Source of the DNA: Herbaspirillum rhizosphaerae
GTDB lineage: Bacteria; Pseudomonadota; Gammaproteobacteria; Burkholderiales; Burkholderiaceae_D
NCBI RefSeq assembly: GCF_001189965.1
Contig: NZ_LFLU01000001.1
Coordinates: 372,001 to 436,000, forward strand
Length of the DNA: 64,000 nucleotides
Direction: 5' to 3'
Made by a program: the position numbers and the translations under genes. The notes below the pieces were generated by a model. The model made no database searches. It was not told the DNA's origin and saw nothing but the letters and a program-made list of their open reading frames with translations. How positions within the stretch are numbered: position 1 is the stretch's first letter; each line of letters begins with the position of its first letter. Positions 34,845 to 44,172 of the stretch are shown piece by piece.

Positions 34845-35912
34845 TCAGCCGAAGGCTTCTTGCAGGCTTTGTATCTTGCCGGTGTCGGCGCCGTCATAGC
34901 CGGCCAGATCGTCGACCACGCTGCGGAAGGTCGGTGACTGCAGGATGCTGACCACGGCTTGCACCAGCGGATCGTTGAGCGAAGCCGACGGCAGGGCGAA
35001 GAAATAGCGCTCGCGCACCAGCGGGATGAAATCCAGGCCGAAGCGCTGCGACGCCGTCTGCACGCCGAAGCCGACATCGGCCATGCCGCTGGCGATGAAG
35101 GCTGCGACGGCCGAGTGGGTGAATTCGGTGTTTTCGAAACCGTTGATCTTCTTGTGCGAGATGCCTTGTCCGGCCAGCATCAGTTCCAGCAGCATGCGCG
35201 TGCCGGAGCCGGCTTCGCGGTTGACGAAGCGCAGGTCGCTGCGGGTGAGGTCGGACAAGTCGCGGATCTGCTTGGGATTGCCGGGCGCGACGAACAAGCC
35301 TTGATTGCGCACCGCCAGGTGGATCAGGCAATCGCTGCGCTTGTTGAGCCACTTGGCGTACGTGGCGATGGCCGGTTTTTCGAATTCTCCCAGCGGTACG
35401 TGAAAGCCTGCCAGGTCGCATTCCTGGCGCGACAGTGCGGCCACGGCGTCGGTGCTGTGGCGGTAGCGCACTTCCACCGGCAGCTTGGCCTGGTTGAACT
35501 GGTTGAGCAGGGCGGCGACCGCGAAGCCGTGGCTGGCGTTCAGGCGCACGGTCTTGGATTTGCCTTCGACGGTCTTGCCGAGTTCGATTTCCAGTTCCGA
35601 GGCCAGGCTGTCCAGCGTGGGCGACAGCCGCGCGCTGACCATGCGGTCGGCCCACAGCAATTTGCTGGCGAACGGCGTCAGTGTCGTGCCGCGGCCACGT
35701 CCGCTCTCAATCAGGCTGTGTCCGAACAACTGCTCGGAAGTGCGCAGCAAGCCCCAGGCATGGCGATAGGAGTGGCGCAATTGCTGCGCGCCTTTGGCGA
35801 TGGAGCCGCTCTGTTGTATGGCGGTCAACAAATTGAGCAAATCCGTCGTGTCGAGCGGCGTTTCTTCTCCGTGGGCGATTTCCCAATGGGGTTTGATACG
35901 GACTTTATACAT
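34845..35912 (-). CDS. ModE-like HTH regulator with periplasmic-binding-like C-terminal domain
   Basis: 355 residues. Residues 20-110 are a ModE/LysR-type winged helix (LLTAIQQSGSIAKGAQQLRHSYRHAWGLLR, then GRGRGTTLTPFASKLL). Residues 130-345 are a solute-binding-protein-like domain of the type otherwise found in molybdate-binding regulators (VNREAGSGTRMLLELMLAGQGISHKKINGFENTEFTHSAVAAFIASGMADVGFG). It is divergent from the OxlT-type carrier and close to the molybdenum formate dehydrogenase genes, so control of formate use by molybdate or formate is a reasonable inference. Confidence 0.83.
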   Translation of the reverse strand: MYKVRIKPHWEIAHGEETPLDTTDLLNLLTAIQQSGSIAKGAQQLRHSYRHAWGLLRTSEQLFGHSLIESGRGRGTTLTPFASKLLWADRMVSARLSPTLDSLASELEIELGKTVEGKSKTVRLNASHGFAVAALLNQFNQAKLPVEVRYRHSTDAVAALSRQECDLAGFHVPLGEFEKPAIATYAKWLNKRSDCLIHLAVRNQGLFVAPGNPKQIRDLSDLTRSDLRFVNREAGSGTRMLLELMLAGQGISHKKINGFENTEFTHSAVAAFIASGMADVGFGVQTASQRFGLDFIPLVRERYFFALPSASLNDPLVQAVVSILQSPTFRSVVDDLAGYDGADTGKIQSLQEAFG

Positions 35913-36075
35913 AATAAATATGAAATAAATAGCATATTGAGAACGGCGAGTTTCAATGATACCTTCGCGTTAGTAGGTGTAGCACATAAAAACTATAGGT
36001 AATTTTTTGCATAAATAGCCGAATTCTTTCGACTTGCATATAATTGCCGCCCCACAACATCAAAAGGAGGGAATA

Positions 36076-37719
36076 ATGGCCTTCGATTTCCTGCAGAAGG
36101 AACACACCATAGCCAAGCCTGGCTTCAATCGCTGGCTGGTTCCGCCCGCCGCGCTCGCAATTCACTTGTGTATCGGCATGGCCTACGGCTTCTCCGTCTT
36201 CTGGCTGCCTTTGTCCAAGTCGCTCGGCATCAAAGAGTCGATCGCCTGTGCACCGGACACCGGCTTCTTTGCTCAAGTGTTCTCCACGACCTGCGACTGG
36301 AAGATTTCCATGCTGGGCTGGATGTACACCATGTTCTTCGTCCTGCTCGGCGTGTCCGCCGCGATCTGGGGCGGCTGGCTGGAACGCGCAGGTCCGCGCA
36401 AGGCCGGCGTCGTGTCGGCATTGTGCTGGTGCGGCGGCCTGTTGATTTCCGCGTTCGGCGTCTATACCCACCAGATCTGGCTCATGTGGCTCGGCTCGGG
36501 CGTCATCGGCGGGGTCGGTCTCGGTCTCGGCTATATTTCGCCGGTGTCGACGCTGATTAAATGGTTCCCGGACCGTCGCGGCATGGCGACCGGAATGGCG
36601 ATCATGGGCTTCGGCGGCGGTGCGCTGGTCGGCAGCCCGCTGGCCGACAAGCTGATGAAGCACTTCGCTACCCCGACCTCGGTCGGCGTGTGGGAAACCT
36701 TCGTCGCGATGGCAGTCATCTATTTCATCTTCATGATGGCCGGCGCCCTGGGCTACCGTGTTCCGCCAAGCGGCTGGAAGCCTGCAGGCTGGACGCCGCC
36801 GGCGACCACCAGCAACACCATGATCACGCAAAACCACGTGCACGTCAGCAAGGTCTGGGGCATCCCTCAGTTCTGGCTGGTGTGGCTGGTGCTGTGCCTG
36901 AACGTGTCGGCCGGTATCGGCGTGATCGGCATCTCGTCGCCGATGCTGCAAGAAGTGTTCGGCGGCCATCTGCTGGGCGTCAACGTCGGCTTCAGCGATC
37001 TGTCGCTGGAGCAAAAGGCGGCGATTGCGGCGATTGCAGCCGGCTTCACCGGTCTGATCAGCCTGTTCAACATCGGCGGCCGTTTCGTCTGGGCGTCGTG
37101 CTCCGACTTCTTCGGCCGCAAGATGACTTACGTGATCTTCTTCGTGCTGGGCTTCATCCTGTACGTCAGCCTGCCATGGTCGGCCAAAGCCGGCAGCATC
37201 GCGCTGTTCGTCGGCGCGGTTTGCCTGATCTTGTCGATGTACGGCGGCGGTTTTGCAACGGTGCCTGCTTACCTGGCGGACTTGTTCGGTACGCAAATGG
37301 TCGGTGCGATCCACGGTCGTCTGCTGACTGCATGGGCAACCGCCGGCATCCTGGGTCCTGTGGTCGTGAACTACATGCGTGAATACCAGCTGTCGCTGGG
37401 CATGCCGCGCGATCAGGTTTACAACACCACGATGTACATCCTGGCAGGCATGCTGGTGCTGGGTCTGATCTGCAACTTGCTGGTCCGTCCTGTCGCTGCA
37501 AAGCATTTCATGACGCCGGAAGAACTGGCCCGTGAAAAGCAACTGGCGCACGAAAAATCGTCGTCCGACAGCACGGCAACGATGTCCGACGCAGAACTGT
37601 CGCAAGTCGGTCGCGGCGGCAATCCTGCGCTGATCGGCGCGGCATGGCTGGCAGTCGGTATCCCGCTGGTGTGGGGCATTGCCCTGACGCTGCAAAAGAC
37701 TGCGGTGTTGTTCAAGTAA
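36076..37719 (+). CDS. OxlT-type oxalate/formate antiporter (MFS)
   Basis: 547 residues; major facilitator with 12 predicted spans. The N-terminus AFDFLQKEHTIAKPGFNRWLVPPAALAIHLCIGMAYGFSVFW and GLGYISPVSTLIKWFPDRRGMATGMAIMGFGGGALVGSPLA are hallmarks of the oxalate:formate family. An approximately 60-residue insert between spans 6 and 7 (36760-36860) and a hydrophilic stretch near the C-terminus lengthen it beyond classical OxlT. AAGGAGGG precedes the ATG at 36076. Placement beside the fds genes suggests formate or oxalate movement coupled to formate oxidation, but no oxalate-catabolic genes are present. Confidence 0.86.
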   Translation: MAFDFLQKEHTIAKPGFNRWLVPPAALAIHLCIGMAYGFSVFWLPLSKSLGIKESIACAPDTGFFAQVFSTTCDWKISMLGWMYTMFFVLLGVSAAIWGGWLERAGPRKAGVVSALCWCGGLLISAFGVYTHQIWLMWLGSGVIGGVGLGLGYISPVSTLIKWFPDRRGMATGMAIMGFGGGALVGSPLADKLMKHFATPTSVGVWETFVAMAVIYFIFMMAGALGYRVPPSGWKPAGWTPPATTSNTMITQNHVHVSKVWGIPQFWLVWLVLCLNVSAGIGVIGISSPMLQEVFGGHLLGVNVGFSDLSLEQKAAIAAIAAGFTGLISLFNIGGRFVWASCSDFFGRKMTYVIFFVLGFILYVSLPWSAKAGSIALFVGAVCLILSMYGGGFATVPAYLADLFGTQMVGAIHGRLLTAWATAGILGPVVVNYMREYQLSLGMPRDQVYNTTMYILAGMLVLGLICNLLVRPVAAKHFMTPEELAREKQLAHEKSSSDSTATMSDAELSQVGRGGNPALIGAAWLAVGIPLVWGIALTLQKTAVLFK

Positions 37720-37738
37720 CAGAGACGTAAAGCAATAA

Positions 37739-37776
37739 GGCTGCCGCGAGAGCAATGGCTCTGCGGCAGCCGGTTT
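37739..37776 (+). terminator. Terminator of the OxlT-type carrier gene
   Basis: GGCTGCCGC-GAGAGC pairs with GCTCT-GCGGCAGCC around an AATG loop (37739-37771), followed by GGTTTC. The stem is long and GC-rich, the T-run is short. Confidence 0.7.
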
Positions 37777-37783
37777 CACCAGT

Positions 37784-37927
37784 AGAACCTGTTTGCGATC
37801 TGTAGCGAGAGGCCATCAGCCGGTGGCGGCCGGAGCGCAGGAACCGGAGCGTACTTCAGTACGTGAGGATTCCGAGCACCGCCCGACGCCGGATCATGGT
37901 CTCGCAGTAAGATCGCGAATAGGTTCT
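37784..37927. repeat. 144-bp palindromic intergenic element, copy 1
   Basis: The ends form a 17-bp helix: 37784-37800 pairs with 37911-37927. Inside are GCGAGA/TCTCGC (37805-37810 with 37900-37905), CCAT...CCGG with CCGG...ATGG (37813-37823 with 37889-37899), and a central hairpin around GCGTAC-TTCA-GTACGT (apex 37855-37858). A second copy of equal length lies at 62975-63118. It follows the carrier terminator and precedes a small predicted membrane protein. See findings for the covariation between copies. Confidence 0.85.
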
Positions 37928-37972
37928 CAGTGTTCTGGTCCAACCCGATGCATCTTGATAGGCAGGGAGAAC

Positions 37973-38254
37973 ATGAAACCGTTCGGTCACTTATCGATCA
38001 GACAGCGTGCTGTAACGCTCCCGCTCTTCAGCGCAGCGTCTGCACCTCTGATTGTTTGCATCATCTTCGCCGCTGCAGTCCTTACAGTCGCGCTCTTCAG
38101 TATTTTATTCCCCCGATTTTTGAGCTTTGCCGTGCCGTTTGCGCAGGCAGGGATCGCTGTATCCATTGCTGCCGGCTTGTTGTCGGCGGCGCGTAACAAA
38201 GCAGCGCAGCAACCGCAACGCCTCGTTCCAATCAAGTTCAGGCGGCGAGACTAG
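37973..38254 (+). CDS. Predicted small membrane protein, unknown function
   Basis: 93 residues starting at an ATG after a good ribosome site (GCAGGGAGAAC). A polar N-terminus MKPFGHLSIRQRAV is followed by two hydrophobic segments (LIVCIIFAAAVLTVALFSILF and AVPFAQAGIAVSIAAGLLSA) and a basic tail, QPQRLVPIKFRRRD. No family is recognised. It lies between the palindromic element and fdsG, 73 nt upstream. The longer frame beginning at 37793 runs through the repeat and is not believed. Confidence 0.45.
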   Translation: MKPFGHLSIRQRAVTLPLFSAASAPLIVCIIFAAAVLTVALFSILFPRFLSFAVPFAQAGIAVSIAAGLLSAARNKAAQQPQRLVPIKFRRRD

Positions 38255-38327
38255 ACACGCATTTTCACGGTCCGGTAAATAAAACAACAAACCGGCGCCC
38301 TACAAAAGTTCAGCAGGAGACGAAACA

Positions 38328-38807
38328 ATGAACAGACAACAGCCTTTCGACGTCGGCGCAGTCAGGGATGTGATTGCCGCGCGCCGCCATATGCCGGGCG
38401 CCATGCTGCCCATCCTTCACGGCATTCAGGATGCGGTCGGCTTCGTGCCGGCCGATGCGGTGCCGATGATCGCCGACGCGCTGAATGTATCGCGCGCCGA
38501 AGTGCACGGTGTGATTTCCTTTTACCACCACTTCCGCCAGCAGCCCGCCGGCAAGCATGTGATCCAGGTCTGCCGCGCCGAAGCCTGCCAGTCGGTCGGC
38601 TCCGAAGCCTTGGCCAGGCACGCCGAGAAAGCACTCGGTTGCGCCTTCCACGAAACCACGCCCGACGGCCAGTTCACGCTTGAACCCGTCTACTGCCTAG
38701 GCCTGTGCGCCTGCGGTCCCAATGTCGTGGTCGACGGCGAACTGCATGCGCGCGTCGGCGCCGAGAAACTGGATCGCCTGCTGCAAGCCAAGCGAGGTGC
38801 GCCATGA
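38328..38807 (+). CDS. fdsG: NAD-dependent formate dehydrogenase gamma subunit FdsG
   Basis: 159 residues; NuoE-like [2Fe-2S] protein. The four cluster ligands are in CRAEACQS and CLGLCACGP, arranged as in thioredoxin-like ferredoxins. The N-terminal helix bundle (AMLPILHGIQDAVGFVPADAVPMIADALN) is typical. It passes electrons within the soluble diaphorase module FdsBG. AGGAGACG precedes the ATG. It is the first gene of fdsGBACD and overlaps fdsB by four bases. Confidence 0.93.
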   Translation: MNRQQPFDVGAVRDVIAARRHMPGAMLPILHGIQDAVGFVPADAVPMIADALNVSRAEVHGVISFYHHFRQQPAGKHVIQVCRAEACQSVGSEALARHAEKALGCAFHETTPDGQFTLEPVYCLGLCACGPNVVVDGELHARVGAEKLDRLLQAKRGAP

Positions 38808-40354
38808 GTGTGACTATTTACGTCCCGCGCGATTCTGCCGCCATCGCCCTTGGCGCCAATGATGTCGCCGCAGCAATCGCCAGCGAAGCGGAAAAGCGCG
38901 GTATCGGGATCAGCATCGTGCGCAACGGATCGCGCGGCATGTTCTGGCTGGAGCCCATGGTTGAGGTGGAGACCGCGCAAGGCCGCATCGCTTACGGCCC
39001 GGTTGATCCTGCCGATGTATCCGGTTTGTTCGACGCGGGTTTTTTGCAGGGTGGGGCGCACGCATTGGCGCAGGGCCTGACCGAAGAAATCCCTTACCTG
39101 AAGAATCAGGAACGCCTGACGTTCGCGCGCGTCGGCATTACCGATCCGGTGTCACTGAGCGACTATCTGGCGCATGAAGGCTATGCCGGGCTGCAGCGCG
39201 CCATCGGCATGAGCAGCGAAGCCATCGTGCAGGAAGTACTGGATTCCGGCCTGCGCGGACGCGGCGGCGCAGCCTTCCCGACCGGCATCAAATGGAAGAC
39301 CGTGGCCAATGCGCAAGCGGCGCAGAAGTACATCGTCTGCAATGCCGATGAAGGCGACTCCGGCACCTTCTCCGACCGCATGGTGATGGAGGACGATCCC
39401 TTCGTGCTGGTCGAGGGCATGACGATTGCAGGTCTCGCCGTCGGCGCAACACAGGGCTATATTTACGTACGCTCCGAATATCCGCACGCCATCGCCGCAC
39501 TCAATGAGGCGATCGATACGGCGAACCAGCACGGCTACCTGGGCGACGACATTCTTGGTTCCGGCAAGATCTTCCACCTGGAAGTGCGCATGGGCGCCGG
39601 CGCCTATATCTGCGGCGAAGAAACTGCGCTGCTGGAAAGCCTGGAAGGCAAGCGCGGCGTGGTGCGCGCCAAGCCGCCGCTGCCGGCGCTGGAAGGTTTG
39701 TTCGGCAAGCCGACCGTGATCAACAACGTGATTTCGCTGGCGACGGTGCCCATCGTGCTGGCGCGCGGCGCGGCGTTTTACAAGAACTATGGCGTGGGTC
39801 GTTCGCACGGCACCTTGCCGTTCCAGCTGGCGGGTAATGTCAGATATGGCGGCCTGGTCGAGAAGGCCTTCGGCCTCACTCTGCGCCAGTTGCTGGAAGA
39901 TTTCGGCGGCGGCACGCTCAGCGGCCGTCCGATCCGTGCGGTGCAGGTGGGCGGCCCATTGGGCGCTTACATGCCGCAGCAGCAACTCGACACGCCGCTG
40001 GACTACGAAGCCTTCGCCGCCATCGGCGCCATGGTCGGCCACGGCGGCATGGTGGTGTTCGACGACGGCGTCGACATGGCGCAGCAGGCGCGCTATGCGA
40101 TGGAGTTTTGCGCCATCGAATCCTGCGGCAAATGCACGCCATGCCGCATCGGTTCGACACGCGGCGTGGAGGTGATCGACAAGATCATTGCCAACGACAA
40201 TCGTCCGCAGCAAATCCATCTGCTGCGCGACTTGTGCGACACCATGCTCAACGGTTCGCTGTGCGCCATGGGCGGCCTGACGCCGTATCCGGTGCTGTCG
40301 GCGCTGAACCATTTCCCCGAAGACTTCGGTTCGCCGGCTGAAAAAGCCGCCTGA
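38804..40354 (+). CDS. fdsB: NAD-dependent formate dehydrogenase beta subunit FdsB
   Basis: 516 residues; NuoF-like. An N-terminal thioredoxin-like part (about 1-110) is followed by the FMN/NADH domain (GLRGRGGAAFPTGIKW, CNADEGDSGTFSDR, GAGAYICGEETALLESLEG) and the [4Fe-4S] ligands in ESCGKCTPCRIGSTRG plus the later Cys in LCDTMLNGSLC. It reduces NAD+ with electrons from FdsA. The ATG at 38804 overlaps the fdsG stop. Confidence 0.94.
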   Translation: MSVTIYVPRDSAAIALGANDVAAAIASEAEKRGIGISIVRNGSRGMFWLEPMVEVETAQGRIAYGPVDPADVSGLFDAGFLQGGAHALAQGLTEEIPYLKNQERLTFARVGITDPVSLSDYLAHEGYAGLQRAIGMSSEAIVQEVLDSGLRGRGGAAFPTGIKWKTVANAQAAQKYIVCNADEGDSGTFSDRMVMEDDPFVLVEGMTIAGLAVGATQGYIYVRSEYPHAIAALNEAIDTANQHGYLGDDILGSGKIFHLEVRMGAGAYICGEETALLESLEGKRGVVRAKPPLPALEGLFGKPTVINNVISLATVPIVLARGAAFYKNYGVGRSHGTLPFQLAGNVRYGGLVEKAFGLTLRQLLEDFGGGTLSGRPIRAVQVGGPLGAYMPQQQLDTPLDYEAFAAIGAMVGHGGMVVFDDGVDMAQQARYAMEFCAIESCGKCTPCRIGSTRGVEVIDKIIANDNRPQQIHLLRDLCDTMLNGSLCAMGGLTPYPVLSALNHFPEDFGSPAEKAA

Positions 40355-40393
40355 ACCAAACCTGTCCCACGCATTCAGCAAGGAGTTGTTGTC

Positions 40394-43273
40394 ATGAACC
40401 AGCTCAACGAAACAGATTACGGCACGCCGGCGCGCGTCTCCGAGACCGAGGTTACGCTTGAAATCGATGGCGTCGCCGTCACCGTGCCGAGCGGCACCTC
40501 AGTGATGCGGGCGGCGGTCGAAGCGGGCATCAATGTGCCCAAACTGTGCGCCACCGATAGCCTGGAACCTTTCGGCTCCTGCCGCCTGTGCCTGGTCGAG
40601 ATCGAAGGCAAGGACGGTCGCAAGATGAAGGGCTATCCCGCTTCCTGCACCACGCCGTGCGAATCCGGCATGAAGGTGCAGACGCAGACGCCCAAGCTGG
40701 CTGACATCCGGCGCGGCGTGATGGAACTGTACATCTCCGACCATCCGCTCGACTGCCTGACCTGTCCGACCAACGGCAATTGCGAACTGCAAGACATGGC
40801 CGGCACGGTCGGCCTGCGCGAAGTGCGCTACGGCTACGAAGGTGAAAACCATCTGGAAATGAAGAAGGATGAGTCCAATCCTTACTTCACCTACGATCCG
40901 TCCAAATGCATCGTCTGCAACCGCTGCGTGCGCGCCTGCGAAGAGACGCAAGGCACTTTCGCGCTGACCATCAACGGCCGCGGCTTTGAGTCGCGCGTGT
41001 CGGCCGGGCAGATGGATACCTTCATGGAATCCGAATGCGTCTCCTGCGGCGCTTGCGTGCAGGCTTGCCCGACCGCCACGCTGACCGAAAAGACCGTGAT
41101 CATGCTGGGCCAGGCCGAGCACAGCAAGGTCACCACCTGCGCCTATTGCGGCGTGGGTTGTTCGTTCAAGGCTGAGATGAAGGGCAATGAAGTGGTGCGC
41201 ATGGTGCCGTACAAGGACGGCAAGGCCAACCACGGCCATTCCTGCGTCAAGGGACGTTTCGCCTGGGGCTATGCGACCCACAAGGATCGCATCACCAAGC
41301 CGATGATTCGCAGCAAGATCAGCGATCCATGGCGCGAAGTGTCGTGGGAAGAGGCGCTGGCTTACGCCGCCGGCGAGTTCCGCCGCATCCAGGCCAGGCA
41401 CGGCAAGGATTCCATCGGCGGCATCACCTCGTCGCGTTGCACCAACGAAGAAACCTACCTGGTGCAGAAACTGGTGCGCGCCGCCTTCGGCAACAACAAC
41501 GTCGACACTTGTGCACGCGTCTGCCATTCGCCGACCGGTTACGGTCTCAAGCAAACGCTGGGCGAATCGGCCGGCACCCAGACTTTCGATTCCGTGATGA
41601 AGTCTGACGTCGTCATGATCATCGGCGCCAATCCGGCGTCGGCGCATCCTGTGTTCGCCTCGCAGATGAAGCGCCGCCTGCGACAGGGCGCCAAGCTGAT
41701 CGTCATCGATCCGCGCACCACGGAGATGGTCAAGTCGCCGCATATCCAGGCCGACTATCACCTCAAGCTGCGTCCCGGCACCAACGTCGCGGTGATTACC
41801 GCGCTGGCGCACGTGATCATGTCCGAAGGCCTGCAAAGCGAGGAATACATCCGCGAACGCTGCGACGTACAGTCTTACGAGCAATGGAAGGAATTCGTGC
41901 TGCGCGAAGACAACTCGCCGGAAGCCTTGTCCGCCGTTTGCGGCGTGCCGGCGGAAGAATTGCGCGGTGCGGCGAGATTGTTTGCCACCGGCGGCAACGG
42001 CGCGATCTATTACGGCCTGGGCGTGACCGAGCATGCGCAAGGTTCCACCATGGTGATCGGCATCGCCAACCTCGCGATGGCGACCGGCAACGTCGGTCGC
42101 GAAGGCGTCGGCGTCAATCCGCTGCGCGGCCAGAACAACGTGCAGGGTTCCTGCGACATGGGTTCGTTCCCGCATGAGCTGCCGGGCTATCGCCATATCT
42201 CGGATTCGACGGTGCGTTCACAGTTCGAGCAGGCCTGGGGTGTGACGCTCAATCCGGAGCCGGGTTTGCGCATTCCCAACATGTTCGACGCCGCGCTCGA
42301 CGGCAGCTTCAAGGGCCTGTATTGCGAGGGCGAAGACATCGTCCAGTCCGATCCGAACACCCAGCACGTCGCCGCCGCCTTGCAGGAGATGGAGTGCATC
42401 GTGGTGCAGGACTTGTTCCTCAACGAGACCGCCAAGTATGCGCACGTCTTTTTGCCGGGCTCGTCCTTCCTGGAAAAGGACGGCACCTTCACCAACGCCG
42501 AGCGCCGCATCTCGCGCGTGCGCAAGGTGATGCCGTCGAAGTCGGGCAAGTCCGACTGGGAAGTCACGGTGGCGCTGGCCGAAGCGCTCGGCTACCCGAT
42601 GCCGTACAATCATCCTTCGGAAATCATGGACGAGATTGCGGCCCTGACGCCGAGTTTCCATGGCGTCAGCTACGACAAGCTGGAGCGCCTCGGCAGCATC
42701 CAGTGGCCGTGCAACGAAGCGGCGCCGGAAGGCACGCCGATCATGCACATCGGCAGCTTCATCCGCGGCAAGGGCAAGTTCCTCAATACGCAGTACTTCG
42801 CCACCGACGAGAAGGTGACGCAGCGTTATCCGCTGATCCTGACCACCGGCCGTATCCTGTCGCAGTACAACGTCGGCGCGCAGACGCGGCGCACCGAGAA
42901 TTCGCAGTGGCACGATGAAGACCGCCTGGAAATCCATCCGCACGACGCCGAAGACCGCGGCGTGCGCGAAGGCGACTGGGTCGGTATTGAATCGCGCGCA
43001 GGGCAGACGGTGTTGCGCGCCACGGTGACCGAGCGGGTGCAGCCGGGCGTGGTCTACACCACGTTCCACTTCCCCGAGTCGGGCGCCAATGTGATCACCA
43101 CCGACAACTCCGACTGGGCCACCAATTGCCCCGAGTACAAGGTGACGGCGGTGCAGGTCATGCCGGTGTCGCAGCCGTCCGAATGGCAGCAGCATTACGA
43201 ACAGTTCAATCGTGAGCAGCTCGGTTTGCTGAAAGGCGAGAAGGTTCCTCAGGAGCCTTTGGTAAGCAAATAA
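40394..43273 (+). CDS. fdsA: NAD-dependent formate dehydrogenase alpha subunit FdsA (molybdenum)
   Basis: 959 residues. Iron-sulfur ligands occur in order: a [2Fe-2S] set (PKLCATDSLEPFGSCRLC), a His-Cys3 set (HPLDCLTCPTNGNC), two ferredoxin-type [4Fe-4S] sets (CIVCNRCVRAC, CVSCGACVQAC) and the proximal set (CAYCGVGC...CVKG). The molybdenum ligand is Cys377 in CARVCHSPTGYG, the place of selenocysteine in E. coli FdhF, followed by the catalytic His378. The bis-MGD domain and the C-terminal MopB domain are complete. It oxidises formate to CO2. The gene starts 39 nt after fdsB with AAGGAG upstream. Confidence 0.95.
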   Translation: MNQLNETDYGTPARVSETEVTLEIDGVAVTVPSGTSVMRAAVEAGINVPKLCATDSLEPFGSCRLCLVEIEGKDGRKMKGYPASCTTPCESGMKVQTQTPKLADIRRGVMELYISDHPLDCLTCPTNGNCELQDMAGTVGLREVRYGYEGENHLEMKKDESNPYFTYDPSKCIVCNRCVRACEETQGTFALTINGRGFESRVSAGQMDTFMESECVSCGACVQACPTATLTEKTVIMLGQAEHSKVTTCAYCGVGCSFKAEMKGNEVVRMVPYKDGKANHGHSCVKGRFAWGYATHKDRITKPMIRSKISDPWREVSWEEALAYAAGEFRRIQARHGKDSIGGITSSRCTNEETYLVQKLVRAAFGNNNVDTCARVCHSPTGYGLKQTLGESAGTQTFDSVMKSDVVMIIGANPASAHPVFASQMKRRLRQGAKLIVIDPRTTEMVKSPHIQADYHLKLRPGTNVAVITALAHVIMSEGLQSEEYIRERCDVQSYEQWKEFVLREDNSPEALSAVCGVPAEELRGAARLFATGGNGAIYYGLGVTEHAQGSTMVIGIANLAMATGNVGREGVGVNPLRGQNNVQGSCDMGSFPHELPGYRHISDSTVRSQFEQAWGVTLNPEPGLRIPNMFDAALDGSFKGLYCEGEDIVQSDPNTQHVAAALQEMECIVVQDLFLNETAKYAHVFLPGSSFLEKDGTFTNAERRISRVRKVMPSKSGKSDWEVTVALAEALGYPMPYNHPSEIMDEIAALTPSFHGVSYDKLERLGSIQWPCNEAAPEGTPIMHIGSFIRGKGKFLNTQYFATDEKVTQRYPLILTTGRILSQYNVGAQTRRTENSQWHDEDRLEIHPHDAEDRGVREGDWVGIESRAGQTVLRATVTERVQPGVVYTTFHFPESGANVITTDNSDWATNCPEYKVTAVQVMPVSQPSEWQQHYEQFNREQLGLLKGEKVPQEPLVSK

Positions 43274-43312
43274 CAAAATAGCGAAATATCGGAATAGAGA
43301 AAGAAGCAGTCA

Positions 43313-44146
43313 ATGAATGCATGTCCCATCCCATCGTCTGCAGACACTGAATTTGCTACTGCGGCGCAGGTCGAGGTGGAAAAATGGCGCGACGGCCGGC
43401 GTGAAGTCATCACTGACGTCGTCGCCGAAGAAGTCCCGATCGCGCTCGAATACAACGGCATTTCGCATGCCGTGATGATGGCGACGCCGGCCGATCTGGA
43501 AGACTTTGCGTTGGGCTTCTCATTGACCGAAGGCATTCTGGCGGACCCGAGCGAACTCTACGATTGCGAGATCGTGCAGGGCGCGGAAGGCATCCAGGTG
43601 CAGATGAACGTCGCGACCGAACGTTTTGTCGCCCTGAAAGAAAAGCGCCGCAACCTGACCGGCCGCACCGGCTGCGGTCTGTGCGGAGCGGAAACGCTGG
43701 AGCAGGCGGTGCGTCATCCGGCCGCGGTGCAGGCCGATGCCTTGCGTTTTTCGGCAGAGACCTTGCACGCCGCGCTGGAAGCGATGCAGGCGCAGCAGGA
43801 ATTGCAGCAGCAAACCGGCGCCACGCACGCAGCGGCGTGGCTGGGGCGCGACGGCAAGATCAGACTGGTGCGGGAAGATGTCGGTCGCCACAACGCGCTC
43901 GACAAACTGATCGGCGCGTTGGCGGAAGACAAGCAGGATTTTTCATCGGGCGCCGTCATCATCACCAGCCGCGCCAGTTATGAAATGGTGCAAAAGGCGG
44001 CCACCGTGGGCATCGGTTTCATCGCCGCGATTTCCGCGCCGACGGCCTTGGCGATCCGGCTGGCCAAGGAGACCGACGTGACGCTGATCGGTTTCGTGCG
44101 CCGGCAAGGCCATGTCGTCTATGCCGGCCCGCATCGCCTGATCTGA
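43313..44146 (+). CDS. fdhD: Formate dehydrogenase accessory sulfurtransferase FdsC/FdhD
   Basis: 277 residues, full length. RTGCGLCGAETLEQAV contains the conserved Cys pair that relays sulfur to the molybdenum cofactor before insertion into FdsA. VREDVGRHNALDKLIGAL and ITSRASYEMVQKAATVGIGFIAAISAPTALAI are family signatures. It lies directly behind fdsA, as in other fds operons, where it is called FdsC. Confidence 0.93.
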   Translation: MNACPIPSSADTEFATAAQVEVEKWRDGRREVITDVVAEEVPIALEYNGISHAVMMATPADLEDFALGFSLTEGILADPSELYDCEIVQGAEGIQVQMNVATERFVALKEKRRNLTGRTGCGLCGAETLEQAVRHPAAVQADALRFSAETLHAALEAMQAQQELQQQTGATHAAAWLGRDGKIRLVREDVGRHNALDKLIGALAEDKQDFSSGAVIITSRASYEMVQKAATVGIGFIAAISAPTALAIRLAKETDVTLIGFVRRQGHVVYAGPHRLI

Positions 44147-44172
44147 CAACAATCCCAACACGAGACAACATC

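Noticed and set aside
35953..37779. 608-codon open frame antisense to the OxlT-type carrier
   Set aside because: Composition is dominated by His, Arg, Gln and Asp, and it spans the carrier's terminator; it is a shadow.
40499..42196. 565-codon open frame antisense to fdsA
   Set aside because: It is an antisense shadow; the plus strand has intact cofactor motifs throughout.
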